Origin: Thermocaproicibacter sp002397355
GTDB taxonomy: Bacteria > Bacillota > Clostridia > Oscillospirales > Acutalibacteraceae
Direction: 5' to 3'
NCBI GenBank assembly: GCA_036830905.1
Contig: DAISNS010000012.1
Span: 1 to 27,651 of the forward strand
DNA length: 27,651 nt
In this document: positions 14,179 to 21,269 of the stretch, piece by piece
Layout: each line of letters opens with the position of its first letter
Position numbering within the stretch: the first letter of the stretch is position 1
Translations under genes and position numbers: made by a program
The notes under the pieces: model-generated
What the model was told of the DNA's origin: nothing
The model's database searches: none
What the model saw: only the letters and a program-made list of their open reading frames with translations

Positions 14179-14985
14179 CTACTCGAGATTCAGCTTTCGG
14201 GAGAGCATCCAATCCGTCAAGAAGTAGAAGGCCACGCCAAACGCCGCGCAGAAGACGGCCAGAATCAGGCAGTCGGTCGAAAGAGCCCTCATCTGCGCAA
14301 CCGAATCGAGCGGAACATCATGATAGGACTGGAATACGCCGCTGGTATTCGCAAAGGAAAAGAAAACGACCTGCACGATGACGCCGATGCCGAGGAAGGT
14401 GCCGAATCCTGCGAGCCGCTTGTGCCTCCCGCTCAGGTTCCCCACCACGACGGAAACGTACAGCGAAAGGATACCGGACAGCTGGGCGGCGAGAAGCAGC
14501 ACGACAATGCTGACGACACAGCCCCATCCCGAGGCGCCGTATTGCGAAAAGAAGTCCCTGACCGAATCCCAGCCCGAGGCGATCTCGCGGTAAAGTCCGC
14601 TGCCGATTGCAAGGATGGCGACCGAAAGCAGAGCGACGACCGTACTCAGCACCGACCACATCAGCGAAACGATCATCTTGCTGTCGATATGGCTGTGGAC
14701 TGCGACCGGCAGCGTGAAGGACAGGTAGCCTTCGTCGCCCAGCAGGTTTTTCCGGAAGCGCTGGACGGTGACGACCAGCGTTATCACAAACGCAGCGGCG
14801 ACCAGCAAAATGTAAACCAACATGGAGATGCCGGACACGAAGTTCGGCAGAAAATCGCTTTTTTTCTGCAGATTGAAATACATAAACAATCTGTTGAGGC
14901 CGGCAAACGCGAGGATCAGTCCGTAAAGCGGCAAAAAGATCCTGCCCGTCGCCTTGATCTCGTATTTCATCAGTCTGCCTAACAT
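14179..14985 (-). CDS. ABC transporter membrane subunit
   Basis: A 268-residue protein with about six hydrophobic segments: IFLPLYGLILAFAGL, MLVYILLVAAAFVITLVVTV, MWSVLSTVVALLSVAILAI, WGCVVSIVVLLLAAQLSGIL, LAGFGTFLGIGVIVQVVFF, and LILAVFCAAFGVAFYFLT. The N-terminus MLGRLMKYEIKATGR and the sequence GDEGYLSFTLPV are typical of permeases that partner GntR-linked YtrB-like ATPases in Firmicutes. It overlaps the ATPase gene by seven bases. GGGAGG precedes the ATG. The substrate is unknown; related systems respond to cell-wall antibiotics, which is inference here. Confidence 0.82.
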   Translation of the reverse strand: MLGRLMKYEIKATGRIFLPLYGLILAFAGLNRLFMYFNLQKKSDFLPNFVSGISMLVYILLVAAAFVITLVVTVQRFRKNLLGDEGYLSFTLPVAVHSHIDSKMIVSLMWSVLSTVVALLSVAILAIGSGLYREIASGWDSVRDFFSQYGASGWGCVVSIVVLLLAAQLSGILSLYVSVVVGNLSGRHKRLAGFGTFLGIGVIVQVVFFSFANTSGVFQSYHDVPLDSVAQMRALSTDCLILAVFCAAFGVAFYFLTDWMLSRKLNLE

Positions 14986-15677
14986 TTGAACACCTCCCGG
15001 AACAGGGCGTCGACGCTTTTGTTTTCTTTTTCGCGGATCTCGTCCACCGTTGCGGAAAGGACGATGCTGCCTCTGTCGATAAAAACCACGCCGTCCAGAA
15101 TTTTTTCGACGTCGGTGATCAGGTGGGTGGAGATCAGCATCGCGGCATTTTCACTGTAGTTGGAGATGATGGTGTCGAGAATGTAATCCCGCGCCGCGGG
15201 ATCCACGCCGCCGATCGGCTCGTCGAGAACGTAAAGCTCGGCCTCCCTGCTCATCACCAGGATGAGCTGAACCTTTTCCTTCGTGCCCTTCGACATGGTC
15301 TTGAGCCGGTCCTTCGGGTTGATGTTCAGCCGCTGAAGCATGTCGTAGGCTTTCGCCTTGTTGAAATCAGAATAAAAATCGCCGAAGAAATTGATCATCT
15401 CGTTGACCGACATCCAGTCGTTCAGGTATGAGCGCTCCGGCAAATAGGAGACGGCTTTTTTCGTTTCCACACCGGGATGCTTCCCTTCCACCAGGATTTC
15501 CCCCGCCGTAGGAGTGAGAAGCCCATTGACGATTTTGATCAGCGTCGTTTTCCCGCTGCCGTTCGGTCCGAGCAAACCGATGATCTGTCCCTTCGGAATT
15601 GCGAGGCTCACCTCGTTGAGCGCGACGCAGCCGGGAAATCGCTTGGTTAGGTTAAAGCACTCAATCGCGTTGGCCAT
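14979..15677 (-). CDS. ABC transporter ATP-binding protein, YtrB-like
   Basis: A 232-residue ATPase. Walker A is GPNGSGKTT (about 35-43), the signature is the unusual MSKGTKEKVQLILV, Walker B is LYVLDEPIGGVDP, and the switch His is in STHLI. The short C-terminus and the DFYSDFNKAKA segment match the YtrB-type ATPases encoded next to YtrA-type GntR regulators. It overlaps both the GntR gene (17 bases) and the permease gene (7 bases), so the three are translationally coupled. GAGGAGGAG precedes the ATG. Confidence 0.92.
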   Translation of the reverse strand: MANAIECFNLTKRFPGCVALNEVSLAIPKGQIIGLLGPNGSGKTTLIKIVNGLLTPTAGEILVEGKHPGVETKKAVSYLPERSYLNDWMSVNEMINFFGDFYSDFNKAKAYDMLQRLNINPKDRLKTMSKGTKEKVQLILVMSREAELYVLDEPIGGVDPAARDYILDTIISNYSENAAMLISTHLITDVEKILDGVVFIDRGSIVLSATVDEIREKENKSVDALFREVFKC

Positions 15678-16047
15678 TTTCGCTCTCCTCCTCGATGATT
15701 CTTTTGATCAAAGCGATCGTCTGCCGACCATTATAACCGAGTTTCTGCATCTTTTCCAGGAATTCGTGGATCACGCCGACCGCAAAATCATTCTTAATCT
15801 GCATGACTTTATCCGCATCCTCCGTTACAAATCTCCCGCTGGTTCTCTGGGAATACAAAAGGCCCTCGTTTTCGAGTTGGGCGAGCGCGCGCTGCATGGT
15901 ATTCGGGTTGACGGCCGCTTCGGCGGCCATGTCACGGACGGAGGGAAGCTTCGTCCCCACTGGATAGACCCCGGAAACAATCAGAAGCTTGATCTGCTCC
16001 ATCAGCTGCGCGTAAATCGGCCGGTCGGATTTCAGATCCCACGGCAT
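15661..16047 (-). CDS. GntR-family regulator, YtrA subfamily
   Basis: A 128-residue regulator. The winged helix-turn-helix covers residues ~10-75: PIYAQLMEQIKLLIVSG, LPSVRDMAAEAAVNPNTMQRA and LENEGLLYSQRTSGRFVTED. The short C-terminal part (VIHEFLEKMQKLGYNGRQTIALIKRII) is a helical dimerisation extension without a ligand domain, which is the YtrA pattern. GGAGGTGA lies four bases before the ATG. It leads the operon with the overlapping YtrB-like ATPase and permease. A promoter with a 13-base palindrome in its spacer lies directly upstream, so autoregulation is likely; a second palindrome lies upstream of the BcrA-like ATPase. Such regulators usually repress their own exporter until a cell-envelope stress occurs. 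Confidence 0.92.
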   Translation of the reverse strand: MPWDLKSDRPIYAQLMEQIKLLIVSGVYPVGTKLPSVRDMAAEAAVNPNTMQRALAQLENEGLLYSQRTSGRFVTEDADKVMQIKNDFAVGVIHEFLEKMQKLGYNGRQTIALIKRIIEEESENGQRD

Positions 16048-16077
16048 ACTGTCACCTCCGAAACTCTGCTTTCTTTA

Positions 16078-16106
16078 TCTTTATTTATGATACCAGGTAT
16101 CGTCAA
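16078..16106 (-). promoter_or_regulatory. GntR operon promoter with operator in the spacer
   Basis: On the minus strand TTGACG (16106-16101), a 17-base spacer, and TAAAGA (16083-16078). The spacer is filled by a perfect palindrome, GATACC-A-GGTATC on the plus strand (16089-16101), a likely binding site for the GntR product. The -35 overlaps the stop codon of the upstream permease gene, so the GntR operon can be controlled apart from it. Confidence 0.6.
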
Positions 16107-16822
16107 ATCAAATCTTTCCTCCGGGAAGCAAAAACACCGGCAACGAAAAATGCCGCCATCGTCACAGCCGAAATCACCATCGCTTTCTGAAGGTTCGGGA
16201 CCGGATCACCTGCGATACCTTTCAGCTGCGTTTGCAGCAGGTACTTGTTTCCGCCGTTCAGATGGAACAGCATGAGCAGCAGCCCGGTAAAATAGTACGC
16301 GCCATAATAGAGGAAGATGGCGAGCGTGTTGCGGTTGAAAACGACAAGGAAGAAAAGCGACATCGTGGCGGCAGCGACGTAGACCACGCAGGCGGCGCCC
16401 AGGCGGGCGAAAAAGTCTGTCACGAGTTTCTGCGAGAACTGCACGTCGCGGGGTAGGGCAAGCGCGGCGCTTCCAAAGAACGCGGCGAACACGGCTGCTG
16501 TCAGAAGCAGGCCGAGCAAAACGGTGGAAACCCATTTGGAGCAGAACAGCAGGCAGCGGTTGGTACCAAAAGCAAGCGTGTTTTTGACGGTGTGCTCGCG
16601 GTACTCCTCGCCGAGTGTGATCTGGGTGATGATGGGAAGAAACGCCACCGGGTAAATAAGCAGCTGCGAAGCCGCCAGGAACGAACCGCTCCAACTGCCG
16701 GCATCCCGTCCGCGCATCTGCACGGCAATCGTGATGGCAAAACCGCAAAAAATAAACAGGATCAGGTAATAGGCGGCGCGGTGAAAAGTTTTGTAAAAGT
16801 CCGCATGGATCAGTTTAAGCAT
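16103..16822 (-). CDS. ABC-2 permease, lantibiotic-immunity-like
   Basis: A 239-residue membrane protein with six hydrophobic segments (AYYLILFIFCGFAITIAV, LLIYPVAFLPIITQI, VSTVLLGLLLTAAVFAAFFG, GAACVVYVAAATMSLFFLVVF, AIFLYYGAYYFTGLLLMLF, MVISAVTMAAFFVAGVF). The N-terminus MLKLIHADFYKTFHRAAYY and EEYREHTVKNTLAFGTNR after the second helix are typical of permeases of the BcrB/lantibiotic-immunity type. It overlaps its ATPase gene by eight bases. The cargo is unknown; defence against peptide antibiotics is the usual role of relatives. Confidence 0.85.
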   Translation of the reverse strand: MLKLIHADFYKTFHRAAYYLILFIFCGFAITIAVQMRGRDAGSWSGSFLAASQLLIYPVAFLPIITQITLGEEYREHTVKNTLAFGTNRCLLFCSKWVSTVLLGLLLTAAVFAAFFGSAALALPRDVQFSQKLVTDFFARLGAACVVYVAAATMSLFFLVVFNRNTLAIFLYYGAYYFTGLLLMLFHLNGGNKYLLQTQLKGIAGDPVPNLQKAMVISAVTMAAFFVAGVFASRRKDLI

Positions 16823-17735
16823 TTTTTTCTCCCCCGATCAGATTGATAAAGTACTGCTCCAGGTTGATGCCGGAACGATAAGCCTGGGAAACCGACACGC
16901 CGTTTTCCACAAGGGCTTTGATAAATACCTCCGGTTCGTCCAGGCGCTCGTCGATGAAAAGGGCGTTTCCCCTGGCCTGGAAGTTTGTGCAGGAAAGACG
17001 ATTGCGCAGCACGTCAGCCGCCCTTTCCGGACTGTCAACGTCGATGCGCAGATAGCTGCGGCATTTTTCCTTCAGCTCTTCGGCCGTAATGTGTTCGATC
17101 AGCCTGCCCTTCTTGATAAAACCGTAGATCGTGGCGATCTGAGAGAGCTCGCCGAGGATATGGCTGGAAATCAACACCGTCGTCCGGCGTTCCCGGTTCA
17201 TTTTGAGTATGATATCGCGGAATTCCTTGATTCCCATCGGGTCAAGACCATTGATCGGTTCGTCGAGAACAAGGAGCTCCGGGTTCCCCATCACGGCCAG
17301 CGCGAGGCCGAGACGCTGTTTCATTCCGAGTGAGAAGTTCTTGAATTTTTTGCCGCCGGCTTTATCGAGGCCGACAACCCTCAGGGCGCCGTCGACCACG
17401 CTCCTGTCGCTGCACCCGCGCTGGATGCGGTAATATTCGAGATTATCCCTCGCCGACAGATAAGGAAAAAATCCAGGCGTCTCGATCATGGAGCCGATAC
17501 TGGAACGGGATTTTTCAAGGCTTCCCGAGGAGCTTCTGCCAAAAAGGCCAAGCTCTCCGGTGGAAAGGGGCGTCAGCCCGCAGACCATCTTCAGGAGCGT
17601 CGTTTTCCCCGCCCCGTTCTGACCGACAAGGGCATAGATATCGCCTTTCTTCACCTGCATGCTCAGGTCGGAAACAGCGGCAAACTTTCCGTAATTCTTG
17701 CCGATGCTTTTCGTTTCAATGATAAGATTGCCCAT
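16815..17735 (-). CDS. ABC transporter ATP-binding protein, BcrA-like
   Basis: A 306-residue ATPase. Walker A is GQNGAGKTT (about 38-46), the signature is FSLGMKQRLGLALAV, Walker B is LLVLDEPINGLDP, and the switch is SSHILGELSQIA. The C-terminal ~85 residues (KKGRLIEHITAEELKEKC onward) form the extension typical of bacitracin- and lantibiotic-export ATPases. It is first in the block; GGAAGGAAG precedes the ATG. The upstream region contains an 18-base palindrome with arms GTATTA/TAATAC and AT-rich promoter-like sequence. It is probably cotranscribed with the overlapping permease and perhaps reads on into the GntR operon. Confidence 0.93.
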   Translation of the reverse strand: MGNLIIETKSIGKNYGKFAAVSDLSMQVKKGDIYALVGQNGAGKTTLLKMVCGLTPLSTGELGLFGRSSSGSLEKSRSSIGSMIETPGFFPYLSARDNLEYYRIQRGCSDRSVVDGALRVVGLDKAGGKKFKNFSLGMKQRLGLALAVMGNPELLVLDEPINGLDPMGIKEFRDIILKMNRERRTTVLISSHILGELSQIATIYGFIKKGRLIEHITAEELKEKCRSYLRIDVDSPERAADVLRNRLSCTNFQARGNALFIDERLDEPEVFIKALVENGVSVSQAYRSGINLEQYFINLIGGEKNA

Positions 17736-17776
17736 ATCATTCGCTTCCTTCCGTACAATTGTATTATTGTACTCAT

Positions 17777-17794
17777 GTATTAATTAACTAATAC
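17777..17794. promoter_or_regulatory. Palindrome upstream of the BcrA-like ATPase
   Basis: GTATTA (17777-17782), six bases ATTAAC, and TAATAC (17789-17794) form an 18-base palindrome about 45 bases upstream of the ATPase start, in the likely promoter (minus-strand TACAAT and GTATTA boxes are nearby). It is a candidate operator for a GntR-type dimer, but its arms differ from the GATACC/GGTATC site at the GntR gene. Confidence 0.5.
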
Positions 17795-17855
17795 AGTTAT
17801 ACCGCAATTTTTCGTTTTGTCAAGCCCCTTTCAAAAGATTTTATAATCGCCGGAC

Positions 17856-17907
17856 AAAAAAGCGGCACGCCGGAGCCCATACGTTTCGTACAGGCTACGG
17901 CATGCCG
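17856..17907 (-). terminator. Terminator of the HD-domain gene
   Basis: The arms GCGGCACGCCGGAGCC (17862-17877) and GGCTACGGCATGCCG (17893-17907) pair with few mismatches. On the minus strand the stem is followed by TTTTTT (17861-17856), about 40 bases after the HD gene's stop codon. Confidence 0.75.
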
Positions 17908-17946
17908 GGAACCGGGCTGAACCGGTTGAGGACGGGAAATTATCTT

Positions 17947-18531
17947 TCATTTGTGCAGGACGCTGGAAGTTCCTTTTTCCCGAAGATACGTGCTCTCCAG
18001 GTCGGACAGGTGCAGTTTCACGGCAAGCGGATATTTCTCAAAGGCCTGGCTGATGGAAAAGCAGCCGCCCTTCACCGCATCGTCGAATCCGCCCATATGC
18101 CACCGGATCGCCATCGCCTCGGATGTTTTCAGCCGCATGAAACGCTCGATTAAAAAGACGGATTTCTCCCCGTGCCCATAGGGAAAACTGTCTTCAATCG
18201 TATAGTAAGGTCTCCTTTCCCACTGTCCCGTTTCATCATTTTTCACATTGCGCATTCCCTTTTTATAGAACTGCGCCTTGCACACATCGTGAAGCAGCGC
18301 ACAGATAGCGAAGCTCTCCTCGCTGTCCCCTTCCTCAAAGTGCTTTTCCCTCATCACGCGGTAGACGCTCACGCTGTGCTGCGCAAGGCCGCCCAGGCAG
18401 GCGCAGTGAAATTTTGTGCTGGCGGGCGCGATAAAAAAATCCGTCTTCTGCAGCCAGGCAAGCAGCTCGGCAGAGCCGGCCCTCGCGATCTTGCTATGGT
18501 ATATTTCCTCAAAATCTTCCCTTGCGCCCAT
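17947..18531 (-). CDS. HD-domain hydrolase
   Basis: A 194-residue protein with an HD-type metal-dependent phosphohydrolase fold. Likely metal ligands are His in GGLAQHSVSVYR, His-Asp in ALLHDVCK, and later His residues in YGHGEKS and IRWHMGG. The sequence GGLAQHS...LLHDVCK resembles the HD part of the YhaM-type 3'-5' exoribonucleases, but the OB-fold RNA-binding part is absent. The substrate could be RNA or a nucleotide and cannot be told from sequence. GGAAAAGGAG precedes the ATG. It stands alone, with its own terminator and divergent to fbp. Confidence 0.8.
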   Translation of the reverse strand: MGAREDFEEIYHSKIARAGSAELLAWLQKTDFFIAPASTKFHCACLGGLAQHSVSVYRVMREKHFEEGDSEESFAICALLHDVCKAQFYKKGMRNVKNDETGQWERRPYYTIEDSFPYGHGEKSVFLIERFMRLKTSEAMAIRWHMGGFDDAVKGGCFSISQAFEKYPLAVKLHLSDLESTYLREKGTSSVLHK

Positions 18532-18562
18532 TTAAAAACCTCTCCTTTTCCTTTATAATGTG

Positions 18563-18571
18563 AGTATATCA
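18563..18571 (-). promoter_or_regulatory. Extended -10 box of the HD-domain gene
   Basis: On the minus strand TGATATACT is an extended -10 element about 32 bases upstream of the ATG. No good -35 was found, which is common for extended -10 promoters. A plus-strand TATAAT at 18554-18559, facing fbp, overlaps the same region without a clear -35. Confidence 0.35.
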
Positions 18572-18656
18572 TAATTTTCCGGGATTGAACAGCGAAATCG
18601 GCGCATTTGCGGCACTCAGCAATGTGAGAAAACGGAATGCGCGGGGAGGTTTCACC

Positions 18657-20594
18657 TTGATCGACAATCACTACCTCAGCCTGCTTGCGAAAAATTATCC
18701 GAACGCACAGGCGGCGGCATCCGAAATTATCAACCTTCGCGCCATTATGACGCTGCCGAAAGGAACGGAATATTTCTTCAGCGACCTGCACGGGGAGCAC
18801 GACGCTTTTCTGTTTCAGCTTCGCAGCGCTTCCGGCGTCGTGCGAAAAAAGATAGACGAGCTTTTCGGCGAATCCATCACCGAGGAGGAACGCACGCTGC
18901 TCGCCAAGCTGATCTATTACCCGGAATCGGAGATCCCAAAGGCGCGGCGGCAGGAAAAGGCTTTCGACGACTGGTGCCGCATCACCATCTACCGACTGGT
19001 TGAAATCTGCCGCGAGGCGGCCTCGAAATACACGCGTTCCAAAGTCCGGAAAAGGCTTCCGGAAAACTTTTCCTACATCATCGACGAACTGCTCCACTCG
19101 AACGGCGGCGCGAACAAGGTCCACTACGAAAGCGAGATCATCCGCACCATCGTGGAAACGGGAATGGGCGCGGAGTTCATCCTGGAGCTTTGCGTCCTGA
19201 TCCGCGACCTGCTGATCGACCGCCTGCATATCATCGGCGATATTTTTGACCGCGGCCCGCACGCCGACAGAATCATGGACACCCTCGCCGGCTGCAGCGG
19301 CGTCGACATCCAGTGGGGAAATCACGACATTTCGTGGATGGGAGCGGCCTGCGGCAACCCCGCCTGCATCGCCAACGTCATCCGCCTCGGCATCAGCTAC
19401 AACAATTTTGACCTGCTGGAGGACGGCTACGGCATCAACCTCCGCCCGCTCTCGGTTTTTGCAGAAAAAGTCTACCGCGGCGATCCCTGCGCCCGCTTCC
19501 AGCCGCATCTGCTGGACAAAAACCAGTATGACCCCGTCGACATCCCGCTTACGGCGAAGATGCATAAGGCCATCGCCGTGATCCAGTTCAAGGCCGAAGC
19601 AAGGTTGATCAAAAAACACCCGGAATACCGCATGGACGACCGTGTCTTCCTCGACAAAATAGACTTCGGGAGCGGCACGGTGCGGCTTGACGGCAAGCGC
19701 TACCCGATGCTGGACACCTTCTTCCCCACAATCGACCCGGAAGACCCGCTCGCAATGACCAAAGAAGAAGAGGATCTGCTGAAAACGATCTCCTACTCTT
19801 TCCGGCACAGCGAACGCCTGAATAAGCATATCCGGTTCCTTTATTCGCACGGGAGCATGTATCTCCGATCGAATTCCAATCTGCTGTACCACGGCTGTAT
19901 CCCACTCACAGAGGACGGCTCTTTTGAGAAAGTGGATATCGGCGGCAAGGTCCTTTCCGGCCGGGAATATCTCGACTACCTGGAAAAAGTAGTGCGCAAC
20001 GCATACTTTGCGCCGGAGTGCACGGCGGAGCGCGAAAGTGCCTCCGACCTGATGTGGTATCTCTGGTGCGGGAGGAAGTCCCCGCTGTTCGGAAAAAGCA
20101 AGCTCACCGTGTTCGAGCGCTATTTCATCGCGGACCCCGAAACGCATGCGGAAGTTATGAATCCCTACTACCGCCACATCTCCAACCGGGAAACCTGCGA
20201 AATGATCCTGCGCGAATTCGGCCTGGACCCTACCTTTTCCCATATTTTAAACGGCCACGTCCCCGTCCGTCTGAAAGAGGGAGAAAGCCCCGTAAAGGGC
20301 GGCGGCCTGCTGTTTATGATCGACGGCGGCATCTCGAAGGCGTACCAGAAGCAGACGGGGATCGGGGGGTATACGTTCATCGATAATTCCCGTTATCTCG
20401 CCTTGGCGGAGCATAAGCCTCTGAAGCCGGGCAGCCTGGTGGGCGAGGATACGCCGAAGGTGATGATCGTCAAATCGATTCCGCAGCGCGTGACAGTCGG
20501 GGATACTGACATCGGTCGTGCAATCAAGCGGCAGGTGGAAGAGCTCACGGCCCTGTTGCAATCGTACCGCAACGGCACCATCCAGGAAAGATAG
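18657..20594 (+). CDS. fbp: Fructose-1,6-bisphosphatase, class III
   Basis: A 645-residue class III FBPase, the Firmicutes type, which removes the 1-phosphate from fructose-1,6-bisphosphate in gluconeogenesis. It belongs to the calcineurin-like metallophosphoesterases: SDLHGEHDAF (about 42-51), GDIFDRGPHAD (about 194-204), QWGNHDISWMG (about 217-227), and later FLYSHGSMYLRSN and LNGHVPV with metal-binding His. The C-terminal GGISKAYQKQTGIGGYT is typical. The start is TTG at 18657 behind GGGGAGG seven bases upstream; a TTG 24 codons earlier has no ribosome-binding site. Bacillus Fbp has about 670 residues, longer at the N-terminus. It is monocistronic as far as visible; no clear terminator follows at once. 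Confidence 0.95.
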   Translation: MIDNHYLSLLAKNYPNAQAAASEIINLRAIMTLPKGTEYFFSDLHGEHDAFLFQLRSASGVVRKKIDELFGESITEEERTLLAKLIYYPESEIPKARRQEKAFDDWCRITIYRLVEICREAASKYTRSKVRKRLPENFSYIIDELLHSNGGANKVHYESEIIRTIVETGMGAEFILELCVLIRDLLIDRLHIIGDIFDRGPHADRIMDTLAGCSGVDIQWGNHDISWMGAACGNPACIANVIRLGISYNNFDLLEDGYGINLRPLSVFAEKVYRGDPCARFQPHLLDKNQYDPVDIPLTAKMHKAIAVIQFKAEARLIKKHPEYRMDDRVFLDKIDFGSGTVRLDGKRYPMLDTFFPTIDPEDPLAMTKEEEDLLKTISYSFRHSERLNKHIRFLYSHGSMYLRSNSNLLYHGCIPLTEDGSFEKVDIGGKVLSGREYLDYLEKVVRNAYFAPECTAERESASDLMWYLWCGRKSPLFGKSKLTVFERYFIADPETHAEVMNPYYRHISNRETCEMILREFGLDPTFSHILNGHVPVRLKEGESPVKGGGLLFMIDGGISKAYQKQTGIGGYTFIDNSRYLALAEHKPLKPGSLVGEDTPKVMIVKSIPQRVTVGDTDIGRAIKRQVEELTALLQSYRNGTIQER

Positions 20595-20759
20595 GCTTTC
20601 CCGCAACGGACGCACGGCGTTCGAGCAGCGTTTTCCATATTCACCCAGTCTGCCCAACCACCTTTGACGTAAAACTTTCCATATCGATGAAATATATATG
20701 TAACATGGTTTCGAGGTCATGCGAACAAAATTGTTCGACAGATGACGGCGGAAATTGCT

Positions 20760-20788
20760 TTGACTTGTTTGGAAAATTCGTTTATAAA
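20760..20788 (+). promoter_or_regulatory. Sigma-A-like promoter in the AT-rich gap
   Basis: TTGACT (20760-20765), exactly 17 bases, and TATAAA (20783-20788). A transcript from about 20795 would end at the hairpin terminator near 21140 and be about 350 bases long, without a good reading frame. AT-rich DNA gives chance matches, which limits confidence. Confidence 0.45.
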
Positions 20789-21100
20789 ATATAATTAAGC
20801 CATCGATATATTTACTTTTTTGTGCAATATTTATACTTGCTTTTTCATATTTCTTGGTACAGGTTGAAACAAATGGAATAGTTTTGCGCATAAATGATAT
20901 ATTTGAAGCGATATTTTGTCAAAGCAACTGAACAGTTGGTCATATTGCTATATTTATCAAAAACATATTGATTTTTCCTTACTCATATTGCACAATATAG
21001 AAAGGAAGGAACATCGGGTACAATCAATTTTTAATTCTCTTTTTATTCTCCATGATTACAAGTCTGTCCTCTCAGAAAGGACTTCACCATTTTTTCACAA

Positions 21101-21145
21101 ACGAAAAACACCTGCAGGCTTTCTGCAGGTGTTTTTCGTTATTTT
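21101..21145 (+). terminator. Strong hairpin terminator in the AT-rich gap
   Basis: ACGAAAAACACCTGCAG (21101-21117), loop GCTTT, and CTGCAGGTGTTTTTCGT (21123-21139) are perfect 17-base arms. The GC-rich core is followed by TTTTTCGTTATTTT. The same structure also works on the minus strand. On the plus strand it would end a transcript that starts inside the gap, or one reading through from fbp 500 bases upstream. Confidence 0.85.
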
Positions 21146-21176
21146 ATTCCATTTCCTTCTTTTATTGATTTCAATG

Positions 21177-21205
21177 GAATGTTTTCGCGTAAGAGTTTCA
21201 TACTA
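21177..21205 (+). promoter_or_regulatory. Candidate sigma-G-type promoter before the GH130 gene
   Basis: GAATG (21177-21181), a 17-base spacer, and CATACTA (21199-21205) fit the forespore pattern of GHATR at -35 and CATWHTA at -10. It lies 65 bases before the GH130 start and just after the terminator. No good sigma-A promoter was seen in that interval. Confidence 0.35.
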
Positions 21206-21269
21206 ATAAAAGTCTATAGCTAGTCAAAATAAAAGCATAGAAAGCCGCCGAAAGGAGATTGCCAACCGG

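Larger units (their letters stand above)
20595..21269. other. AT-rich 675-base gap with promoter and terminator but no credible gene
   Basis: Base composition falls sharply to AT-rich from about 20660 to 21250, unlike all the coding DNA around it. Short frames here (such as 20916-21206 plus) lack ribosome-binding sites and protein-like composition. Visible elements are a sigma-A-like promoter (20760-20788), a small palindrome CAACTG-AA-CAGTTG (20925-20938), three CATATTG copies (20941, 20964, 20984), GTCCT/AGGAC arms near 21065, a strong terminator (21101-21145), and a sigma-G-like promoter (21177-21205). Confidence 0.6.

Noticed and set aside
18369..20243. 624-codon minus-strand open frame opposite fbp
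   Set aside because: It is antisense to a gene with clear class III FBPase motifs. Its composition is that of a mirror frame, with no ribosome-binding site or recognisable domain.
20916..21206. 96-codon plus-strand frame in the AT-rich gap
   Set aside because: No ribosome-binding site before its start, composition dictated by AT-rich DNA, and it runs through the terminator hairpin.
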